NCBI RefSeq assembly: GCF_003711515.1
Contig: NW_021167092.1
Span: 611,073 to 675,072 of the forward strand
DNA length: 64,000 nucleotides
Source: Sodiomyces alkalinus F11
Taxonomy: Eukaryota; Ascomycota; Sordariomycetes; Glomerellales; Plectosphaerellaceae
Direction: 5' to 3'
Of this stretch, positions 55,911 through 64,000 are shown in pieces. The number at the start of each line of letters is the position of its first letter. Within the stretch, counting starts at the first letter, position 1. Below the pieces are notes generated by a model. That model saw only the letters and a list, made by a program, of their open reading frames with translations, was not told where the DNA came from and made no database searches. The position numbers and the translations under genes are program-made.

Positions 55911-57640
55911 ATAAGCCTGGCTTAAACTAATATAAGCACCCTGTTTCCGATTAATCTAGTAGGTCTTAGGCTATGGATAGCCTTACCTTTTTACCTTGAA
56001 TACTGCTACGGATAGCGTATTACATTAGAAGTATTCGCCTGCTTATTACCCCTCTACTGTTAATCCGACCTCATCTACTAATAATCCTCCTCTACTATTA
56101 ATCGTATCTTTACCCTTCATCCTTCTACTAAAGCTATTAACCACTATTCTATTCTTTAACAATATTATTATAATAGTGAGTATAATAGTTATCCTGTCTT
56201 GCTTTTATAGGTGGTACATATAGTTTAAATATATACTCGAAGAAGTAGCTGCCCTTCGCGTTAAAGAGCTTATAGATCTATCTATTAAAGAAGTAATATA
56301 CCCTAGGTTACTAATAGAACCGGAAGAGCTATCCACGATAGTCAATATAATCTAGGAAGCATAATATAAGCCATAGATACTAAAAGATAAGAAGTACGAG
56401 TACTGGAGGGATAGCCTTATAGGCGTGTAGAATACGAAGAGTAAGCTAAAAGCCCTGAAGAAAATTTTAGAACCCTCGAATATAGCGTAGAAAGCCTTAG
56501 TTAAGCGCTGTTAGGACGATTACGTTATAATTATTAGGAAAACGCCCTATAATAAGTGGCTTAACGGTTTCCAAAAACTATACTAGGAGGCTATAACTTA
56601 CGAAGTCAGGGTATTTGATTCTACGGAAGATTAATTTCGCGCGTTCTTTAATACGATAGCTTTAGTAGCTCCGGAATAGTTAGAACTATAGTACTCTTTT
56701 ATCCTGTTAGTATTATTACAAAAGCTGCCCTTAATATCGTTAGTTATTAACGAGTATAAGACGTGGTTACGGTATCGCTACACTTAACTGCTAGAATAGA
56801 AACCAGGTGCTGCTTCCTCCTTCTATACGGCGACGTTCCTAGGAAAAGATAAAGAGGGTTAGCCTACCTCCTCCGTCTCCTCTTCTCGGAATAGTATAAT
56901 GCCAAGGGAGTGAATTTCTAACTGCCGGTAGCTTTGGAAGGTAAAGACCTTTTATCGGCCTATATAGACCTGCCCTAATATTAATAAGGGATGTTGGAAG
57001 AATAGGGGGGGAGCCCTCCGAAGAGGTTATAGAACGCTGTGATCGTATTATCAGTTCCTAGGATAAAGATCGGCAAAAGTAGTTCCGGAAGAATATTAAA
57101 ACGGACCTTAAAAAGCAGGAAAAGTATACCTCGAAGAAGTCACGGATAAATGATTCGTTGAAAGAAGTATCTAAACACGTCGATAACAGTACTGAAGATT
57201 TAGGAGATAATGACGAGGACGACTTGTACGGGATATATTCGTTCTTTAACTGGTTGGCGACGGAACTAACCGTCGATTAATTAAAGGTTTTAAACGCCTT
57301 GGCCTTGAGTAACGGCAGCCCTAGAGCTGTTGAGAAGACTGTGAGGCCGCGGAAGGTAGTATTATAACTATCTTGCTAATAGATCGTTATTTTGACTATA
57401 AGAGAGCTTTAGAGCAGAACTTAACAATTAAGGAATTAAGCTTCTGCAAGGTGCCGCTATTAGATATACGGCAGTATAGGTTATTCCGAATATATTAGCT
57501 GAAAAAGAGGAAGAAAAATAGTGGTTTGAAGTGGAAGAAATCAAAGATAGGTTATTTGAAAAGGAAGAAAAAGGGTTCTTAAGTTAATCGTCGATTTATG
57601 GGAGGGTCATATTAACGACGATATCGTTATTCATATCGCT
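55911..57640 (+). pseudogene. copia-type gag fragment
   Basis: The plus frame from about 56230 reads as a gag core with stops at Q/W codons: KYEYWRDSLIGV, SKLKALKKILEPSNIA, KALVKRC-DDYVIIIRKTPY, then NKWLNGFQKLY. A possible zinc knuckle (TCPNINKGCWKN) lies near 56960-57005. The end (57120-57290) is nearly open and polar: SRINDSLKEVSKHVDNSTED. About 55911-56230 is a leader without a clear frame. No LTR, integrase or RT is attached on either side, so this is an orphan fragment bounded by two palindromes. Confidence 0.5.
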
Positions 57641-57672
57641 TATAAAGCCAGGCACGGCTACAGCTCCTTTAG

Positions 57673-57834
57673 TGCTATGCCAGATATATACTAGGTAAAC
57701 TCAGATGAGTCAGCAGACCATAGAGGGATATTAGCATCTCTCTACTCGTAGAGCTCTGCGGCAGAGAGATACTAATATCCCTCTATAGTCTGCTAACTTA
57801 TCTAAGTCTACCTAGTATATATCTAGTATAGCAT
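57673..57834. repeat. 162-bp palindrome
   Basis: The left arm (tgctatgccagatatatact onward) pairs with the right arm (agtatatatctagtatagca) over about 70 bp each, around a loop of about 18 bp (actcgtagagctctgcgg). The arms include the block agagggatatta and its complement. Unrelated in sequence to the 55443 palindrome. Possibly a small MITE. Confidence 0.85.
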
Positions 57835-58409
57835 TTAGTTATTCCGAGGCCGAAAGCGTAAGCTACTCCTTCCGTAGTGGCCTTAGTGCTATTAACGCCC
57901 TTAATAACGCCTACGGCTTTAAGAGCCTCTATAGCTTTTCCACCTATAATAATAACGCCTTCGTTAACGCCTTCGGCCTCAAGAGCTTCCACGGCTTTAG
58001 CCTCCACGGCTTTAGCCTCCACGGCTTTAACCACTACTACTATAGTTAGAGTAACCACTGCCTTTATAGTTAGAGTGTCCACTACCACTGCCGTTAGAGC
58101 AGCCACTGCTCCTATAGCAGCTATCGTGGCACTAGCCGCCGCTATACCTCTATCACTATCTCCCGATATCACGGAATAAGCTAAAGACGATATCTCTTCC
58201 TTCGAGGATTCTAACGGTTCTATGACTCTATAACCTATAAACCTTCTTTTGCCTGAACTAGATCCTCCTACGACTACTCTTCCTACGGCTACTCCTCTTT
58301 CCTTTAGTCGTACTGCTACTTCCTCTTCCTCTGCTAATAGGCAATCTATAGAAGAGAATAGTAGGCTATAGAGGAACCGTCGGTCGGCGGTACGATATAG
58401 AGATTCCAC
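57798..58409 (-). other. 203-codon open frame, Ala/Val-rich with 5-residue repeats (unknown)
   Basis: An uninterrupted minus-strand frame in a region where RIP normally breaks frames. After a polar N-terminal part (residues 1-80) it becomes Ala/Val/Thr-rich (AAASATIAAIGAVAALTAVV) and carries AVEAK-type repeats encoded by a 15-bp array at 57989-58032. Its last codons run into the palindrome at 57673-57834. A second overlapping frame lies at 58366-58593. No family is recognised. CA steps are common on the plus strand here, so RIP was light. A low-complexity frame can stay open by chance, and a plus-strand frame (57877-58179) is also open, so I do not call it a gene. Confidence 0.3.
57989..58032. 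repeat. 15-bp tandem repeat, three units
   Basis: cacggctttagcctc is repeated, with the last unit diverging after cacggcttta. A related but variant period extends on both sides. Confidence 0.85.
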
Positions 58410-58593
58410 CTACTTTAATAAGTTCGAGATATCGAAGAAGCCGCCGCTGCGCCGAGATATACGGGAGGAATAAGCGAGATAGGCAGCGACGAACTAGCGA
58501 TAGAATAGAACGACTAATACTGCTATTCCTGTTTTCTAATGGAAATCTTCCCACGTGTAGACAATAAAGCTGAGGGATTATATCGCACGTCAA

Positions 58594-58703
58594 AATTGCA
58601 CTTGAATAGTAAACCTAATAGAGCAGAAATGTCGTGTATATATAGGATGTCAAGTTATATCTCTGTGAATCTCTCATACTCTTAACTTAGGTAGTGAAGA
58701 CTC
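58594..58703. other. Lightly mutated spacer before the copia G LTR
   Basis: Ordinary composition with CA/TG steps and no frame. It may be host sequence flanking the copia G insertion. Confidence 0.35.
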
Positions 58704-58846
58704 TGTTATGGGTACTATATCATTTAGATCCCATCCCGTCTTTTCTAGTATCTACCCTTATTATATCCTGATACTCGAGGTCCCCGAGGGCCGAAGCCCT
58801 TAGTCAAGCATAGTCTTCCAGGCATAGTCTATGTCTATACGATACA
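58704..58846 (-). repeat. 3' LTR of copia G (143 bp)
   Basis: Starts TGTTATGGG and ends ACGATACA, followed by CCCCCTTAG, the reverse complement of a polypurine tract. The left border is chosen from the TG and is not confirmed by a partner. It is CA/TG-rich and hardly mutated, unlike the interior. Confidence 0.6.
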
Positions 58847-58949
58847 CCCCCTTAGTTAAAATGGGTCTTCCCAGGTTAACTAACTAATAAGAGGTTTTGG
58901 TTTAAACCAAAATCTCTTAAACTTTTCCTCGTAAAAATAACAGCAAGGG

Positions 58950-60648
58950 AAAATGCCCTTGTAAAAGGGATCTAAATCCGACCTATATAATCATTAATTT
59001 AATTCTATCGTAATTAGTTCCTCGATTCTGATTAACCGGATTGACTTAACCTGATCTATATCTATCGGATCTACCACGCCCTCGGATGCTATTATCGTTA
59101 CTATAAACGTGGCTATAGCGCGCTTAATCTCTTCGTGCAGTTATTTTAACGATTTAATATAATCATTTTAATCTATTAAATTAACCTGTTATTATAGTCG
59201 TTTAATCCCAACCCCCGATAATACCTTTATTAATCTGTCTACGATTATATACTTAATATTAACGTATATAATCTTAAAGAGTCCTTATTATACTAACTAG
59301 CGCGCCTAGTAGTTATATATATTATTGTGCTATATTCTTATTCGTAGGCGTTATGCCTTCTTATTAATTAGGTTAATAGTTTACTGATTATCGTAATATA
59401 GTTATAGTTATTATTAAACTAACTATCTCTCTAAATGCCTTAATATCCAACTAATAAATAACGTCTCCTTAGCCGCCTTTATAAGGGTAAGCAGTTCCGA
59501 TTCTATTAACGACGTCGTAACCGTCCGTTACTTACACGCCTTCTAGTTAATCGTGCTACCAAATAGCTTTATCGTATATTCTTATAAACTCTTACGGTCT
59601 AGATTATCCCCGAAAGATATACCGCTTACCGTTAAGAAGAGTCTATGCCCACCGATTTCTAGGTAGTGGTGCCTTATATAGTATAAGAATAGCAGCATAT
59701 ATTAGGCCCTTTTAAGGTGCTTAGATAAGGGGTTAACATTATATTAGGAAAACTTCCCATAGACGAATATAATATAGGGTCTTATTATAATACCGGTGTA
59801 TAGGATCAAACCGATTATATTTTAGTATTCACGGACTTCCGGGATTAACGCGCGGTTTCTTCTATTATATAGTATTAACGGCTCTATAGTTAATACTAGT
59901 AATTTTAGTGGTTTTTTGTAAATGTTATCTATATTGTATTTAACCCCGATCTTCTCTACGTAGGAGGCTTATAATACCTATACCCTACGGATAGCTGTAT
60001 CCCTTAGGGCCTTAATCCCTTAGGGCCTTAATCCCTAGGAACTAACGGATCTTATCGCCTCTAGATAACCTATAGCTCCTTTTAAGGGCAGCCTCAAGGT
60101 TATCGCTGTTAGTGTTAGAATCTCTATAATAGATAAGTCCGATATCGTTAACGTAGGAGAATAGAATTAAACTGTCGCGGGTTATAATATAGGGATTATT
60201 AGGGATAGCCGTGAATCCTATCTTCTATAGCGTGCCATTAAATGCCTCTTACTATAGTAGTGGGAATACCCTTAATCCAAAGAGGGCTTTTTATAATAGC
60301 AGGACCTTGCCTAGTATATCGTAGTCTTACGGTATCTTTATAAACACTTCCTCCTTAAGGCTCGCATTAACGAACGCGTTAACGAACGTGTTAACGGTAT
60401 TATACTACATTATCTCTAGGTTAAATCGTGCGGCTATAGCTATTAGTATACGGAAAGACCACAAGGCTAATATAGCGGCGTACTTATACTTAGTTTCTCA
60501 CTATTTTTATTACTCCCCTTATACTACGAGGCGTGCTTTACACTTAAGGAGGGTTCCCTCCTTATCGAACTTATATGTGTATACCTATCTATAGGCGAGG
60601 ACTTATTACTTATTCTTATTAGCCTAATCACTACTCACGTTTTGCTAA
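58950..60648 (-). pseudogene. copia G: reverse transcriptase and RNase H remnant
   Basis: Minus strand. The RT start near 60480-60590 reads YTYKFDKEGTLLKCKARLVV. Then come FRILIAIAARFNLEI and NAFVNASLKEEVFIKIP near 60330-60430, LLL-KALFGLRVFPLL near 60250-60320, and the active site LILFSYVNDIGLIYY near 60130-60180, where FYVDDI is expected. RNase H lies at about 59100-59800 and is more decayed. The Asp to Asn change and the stops fit RIP. The frame continues beyond the Tc1 insertion into integrase. Confidence 0.75.
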
Positions 60649-60650
60649 TA

Positions 60651-60680
60651 CAGTGAGTAAGCAAAAGTTTCGGTATAAAC
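60651..60680 (+). repeat. Left terminal inverted repeat, Tc1/mariner
   Basis: Inverted partner of 62220-62249. The same sequence in opposite orientation ends the remnant at 581-610. Confidence 0.93.
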
Positions 60681-60829
60681 TAAAATTACCGCGCTGCCAC
60701 CACTTCTACTATTGTATTCTAAGTCCTCTACACATATCAATTCCTAGTAAGAATAGTAGTACATATATGTTCTAGGTATTTGAAAAGCAGGGCTATACAA
60801 TGATATATATCAATATTTTGTATACTATC

Positions 60830-62160
60830 TATTCGTCTTTATAATAGCCTCTATCCTGCGTGGTATCCTATTAATAAGGCGTTCGAAGAGGTCCTGTTCT
60901 ACCTCCTCCTAAATAGTAACCGCGGTTCGAACTAATATATCCATAGACTCTGCGTTACTCTTTATATCCCCTAGACTCGGTTCCTTATAGTAAATACGCT
61001 CTTGTATTAATTTCTACACGTTTTCTATAGGGTTTAAATTAGGCGAATATAGTCGGTAGTCTAAGATTTCGACCCCGTTATCCTAAACCTATGACTTTAA
61101 CTAGTTCTGCACTATGCGCTCCGTGTATATAGGGGCGTTATTCTAGGCGAAGATACTACCCGGTTGGTATATAGTAAGGAGTTATTCTTAAAGGTAGGCT
61201 AGTACAACGCGCGCGGAAACGCATCCACGCCTAGCTTTAGCGACGCCATGTATCTAGTATAAAGAGGTGTATTTACTATATAAGAACGCACCCTAGAATA
61301 TCTAAGAGTGTCTTATTAGCTTACTATGAGATTATATATAATAGGGTAATAGTCGTTCTCCCTATAAATTTATTAGTATTTAAGAAATCTACGATTCTAA
61401 GTGACTTATACTTAGATAGAATACCTATTTCTGCCTCTGTCCTTAGCCGCGCGTAATTATAGATTCGTTTAAGAAATCTATACGCCGCTAGTAGTCAGGA
61501 CCTTTATTTGAATACTCTCTCGCGAAGGTAACATAGATAGTAGCGTGTTCCTGTAAACGACTGGTAATAGGTCGTGGTACTAAGTAAGGTCATAATAATA
61601 GATTATCTAGAGCTAAGGAAGGAAGAAGGAAAAAGGAGAAAAGTCTATAGCGCTAGGCTAGCTATAAGGTAGCGATAACTTAGCGATATAAGTACGTTAA
61701 CTAAGCGCGTAGTCAGGAAGACCCGGAGTATAGCCGGATCCTTTATATCGGGGTTAACCTCTAATAGTTCCTTAGTTAATTTAGGTCTTTAGAGCGCGCG
61801 GTGGTAAAGAATTCCTCCCCGGATAAGCTCTTGTTTAACCGTATCCATAGAATACTATAACCGGGCCTAGTCCTAAAAAGACCGGTATAAAATAAAAGGA
61901 TCTTTACTAATAAATCGAAAAAGATATCTTTTTTCCCGTTTACTAAGGGCTTATAGGCGCCCTAAGCGAGGAAATGACCGGGCTAATATCTGGTTCTTAT
62001 ACCGTTTATATATACTATAGGTAATAGTAAGGAAAGCGCCTTCGCGCTATGGGATTTATTAATAGGTTAAGCCTATATCGCGTAGTATTATAATCTTCGT
62101 CCTCTTATAAGAAGAATAGTTCTATCTAGAAGTCCGTGGCTGTTATTGTTCTATAGTTAT
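60830..62160 (-). pseudogene. Tc1/mariner transposase remnant
   Basis: Minus strand. The C-terminal DDE part at about 60840-61130 reads LEDNAPIYTERIVQNWLKS, GVEILDYRLYSPNLNPIENV and WKLIQERIYYKEPSLGDIKS, then VRTAVTI-EEVEQDLFERL and NRIPRRIEAI, which includes the second Asp context (EDNAP) and the NPIEN third acidic box of Tc1 transposases. The N-terminal helix-turn-helix side (about 61780-62150) is only weakly readable. The frame is split by the solo LTR and carries RIP-type stops. Confidence 0.82.
61552..61766. repeat. Solo LTR (family E), second copy, with TSD
   Basis: 215 bp from tgtaaacgact to ctctaata, flanked by GTTCC (61547-61551 and 61767-61771). Closely similar along its whole length to 4940-5153 and in the same orientation. 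It lies within the Tc1 transposase remnant. Confidence 0.92.
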
Positions 62161-62219
62161 AACTGTTTAAAGATTAAGGTAGTAATAGTTGTGTACGCGT
62201 TGAACGCGTTGGGGGTGGG

Positions 62220-62249
62220 GTTTATACCGAAACTTTTGCTGACCCACTG
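62220..62249 (-). repeat. Right terminal inverted repeat, Tc1/mariner
   Basis: Ends gctgacccactg, followed by the TA target duplication. Confidence 0.93.
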
Positions 62250-62251
62250 TA

Positions 62252-64000
62252 GCTTGTTTATTAGTGCCCTTTAAGATGCTCCTATATAGCCTATAACTAC
62301 GGCTCCTATAACGGGTAGAGGCGTATATCGCGGTAGTGGTTTAGCGGAGGCGAGAGACCTTTATGGGTTAGATATAATCGCGGCTAGAAGGTGTTAAAGG
62401 GAGAGGGATTTATGCCATTGATATTAATAATATCGTTAACAGTTTACTTACTTATATATATAAGATTATAAGTCCTTCTAGTATTAAAGAACGTCTTCTA
62501 GTTATTATTGTTCTATACCTTCTTAGTTATGTAAAGGCTTATAATAGACGGGCACCCTTTAGGTGTATCCGCGGCTACCCGTTATTGGTTATCGTGTTCT
62601 ATACCCCGAACCATGGCTAACGCTATAAGGAACGCGTGCGCAGGATCTTATAAGGGTGTTAGAGGAGTAAGAAACGGCTTGAACCTCGTAGTAGTAAGCC
62701 GTGAAGTGTTTATAGTAATAGCAGTATCCGTAGTCATAGCAGTAGCGTTAGAGTCTTCCGACTGAAGGTCTAATATATCTACGGCTATACCCTTTAATAG
62801 TAGCCTACTTTCGGTTATTATATCGTTAGATTAGGTAATACGGGTAGATTATAGGCGTGTACTAATCTCTTTAGTCGAAGCTATAGCTTATAGAGTTTTA
62901 ATCTTACCGTTAAAGGCTTCGTCTTCGTTAAAGACTATATCTCTTATTATAACGATATTTATTAAGTATAGAAGCTATACGTGGAAGCTATTTAAGGAGA
63001 GGTATCCGATATAGTATCCGATCCAAGGCTTCGGTTTATGCCTTTATAGGCGGTTCCTTTTAGCTTAGACATAGCGTATCTTTACGAAGACTTTATAACC
63101 GTATACCCGTAGGTATATAAGGTTAGGCTAACGGCCGTGTAGGCCTTCGTATAGCGTTTTCCACTTATTAATATAGCGAGGAGTTCTATTATACAGATAA
63201 AAGCAGTCCTAAAGATTCTAGGCTAGATGGATATAGGCAGATTAGCTCCAATCCTTATAGACCTCGCCCTCCTTTTAACGATACCTCTAATCCGTTTTAT
63301 ATCGCCGTTGTAATCTAATAAATATAGTGCTAACGGCTAGCCTTTTACCCCTTTAGTAGCGAGGAAAGTAATGACTTCTATATGCTAAAATATCTTGGAA
63401 TCGGCCCGTAGGATACGTAGCCAAATTTTGAATTAGGTCTTGAGCTGGGTAAAAACGTCTTTTAACGTATAAAAGATAAAGTTTTAGTCTCCTTTCTATA
63501 GACGTATAACCTATAAACACATCTATAACGAATATAATAGACTTATATAGACCGCCCGCTAACGGCTCCGCCTCTTCGAGATTATAAATATTAACCGCTA
63601 AGGCCTTGCTAGGCTTTAACGGGTAAAGAAATGGTATTCTCTTAATCCATATAGGTATTTCCGATTATCTATACGCGTTATACTAGATAATATGCGGTCC
63701 CTTTATTCTTACCCCCCAGGTGGCGTTAATAATCCTTCTAAGGGTATTTATACCGTAGTGACCGAGACGTTCATGTTACCTTCACGCTATAGGCCTCTAC
63801 GGTTACCGCGGTTATTATAAGCTTCCGTGCGGGTTATCGTGTGGGTGCCGGGCCGAAACCGTAAGCACGGTAGCGGTGTCTACCGTATATTCGATTATAT
63901 ACTAGCCGTGGATATCTAGTAGTTTATAGACAGGCCGTTTATGCGCTAAAGTAACGATAATATTTTTTATAGTATCTTAGCGCTAGCCTTATAGACGTAC
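62252..64000 (-). pseudogene. copia G: integrase remnant and linker
   Basis: Minus strand. The integrase C-terminal half at about 62990-63400 reads RARSIRIGANLPIS, then RTAFYLYNRTPRYINKWKTL, YEGLHGR and YLRVYGYKVFVKIRYV, ending KPWIGYYIGYLSLNS, the GYxxGY box of copia integrases. About 63400-64000 is the catalytic core region, poorly readable. Between 62252 and about 62990 lies the spacer between integrase and RT with no clear domain. The remaining 5' part of the element is off the window. Confidence 0.7.

Larger units (their letters stand above)
60651..62249 (-). mobile_element. Tc1/mariner transposon inserted in copia G
   Basis: 1599 bp bounded by TA duplications (60649-60650 and 62250-62251). 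Terminal inverted repeats of 30 bp (cagtgagtaagcaaaagttt at the left, the reverse complement cagtgggtcagcaaaagttt at the right) differ at two positions. The minus strand encodes a decayed DDE transposase. A solo LTR of family E interrupts it. Without that insert it is about 1.38 kb. Confidence 0.92.
58704..64000 (-). mobile_element. Ty1/copia element G (minus strand), 5' end outside the window
   Basis: A short 3' LTR at the left, then minus-strand RNase H and reverse transcriptase (58950-60648), interrupted by a Tc1/mariner element (60651-62249), then integrase (62252-64000). The right LTR is beyond the window, so the target duplication cannot be tested; GACTC precedes the LTR. It is a different copia family from copia 1 and 2. 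Confidence 0.8.

Noticed and set aside
60388..60594. 68-codon plus-strand open frame
   Set aside because: Antisense to the copia G reverse transcriptase.

Overview
This window looks like a gene desert from a filamentous ascomycete (Pezizomycotina). Almost all of it is transposable-element sequence carrying the fingerprint of repeat-induced point mutation (RIP): CpA and TpG are strongly depleted, TpA is in great excess, CpG is kept, and stop codons inside recognisable transposon reading frames fall mainly where CAA, CAG or TGG would be expected. I cannot name the species. The only intact ordinary gene is at 50922-52568 (minus), a single-exon glycerophosphocholine acyltransferase (GPC1/DUF2838 family) of normal base composition.

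Layout. 1-610: the end of a Tc1/mariner element cut by the window edge. 747-49238: one 48.5-kb nest of retrotransposons. By matching LTR pairs and target-site duplications (TSDs) I can unpack it. An outer copia-like gag-only element (LTRs 747-953 and 49046-49237) holds copia 1 (1444-39476, plus, TSD aggat). Copia 1 holds copia 2 (2795-35391, minus, TSD ctagc), which holds a solo LTR (4940-5153, TSD acggt) and gypsy B (8201-35284, minus, TSD cctac/gctac). Gypsy B holds gypsy D (9267-16531, minus, TSD accgt) in a third ORF downstream of pol, and gypsy C (23383-33074, minus, TSD accac/actac) in gag. After subtracting inserts, copia 1 and 2 are about 5.4 and 5.3 kb, B and C about 10.1 and 9.7 kb, and D 7.3 kb, so the reconstruction is self-consistent. 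The right part of the nest (about 40.0-48.7 kb) holds two Tad-like LINEs, one inside the other, and a solo LTR (48687-49043).

49.24-50.9 kb: a host relic, a 280-bp inverted-repeat MITE, tandem duplications and an LTR fragment, leading to the 3' side of the gene. Immediately upstream of the gene, a Mutator-like (MULE) transposon (52734-55418, 9-bp TSD) sits 165 bp from the start codon, followed by a 468-bp foldback palindrome. 55.9-58.7 kb: a copia gag remnant, a second palindrome and an unusual Ala/Val-rich open frame. 58704 to the right edge: a minus-strand copia element interrupted by a Tc1/mariner element (60651-62249, TA TSD), itself interrupted by a second copy of the same solo-LTR family (61552-61766, TSD gttcc).

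The transposon genes are dead as read here. Points of real interest are the fully resolved nest, a third ORF after pol shared by two 10-kb gypsy elements, an antisense coiled-coil frame in a third gypsy element, the foldback palindromes, islands that escaped RIP, and the transposon wedged into the gene's upstream region. Boundaries without a matched repeat or TSD are approximate.
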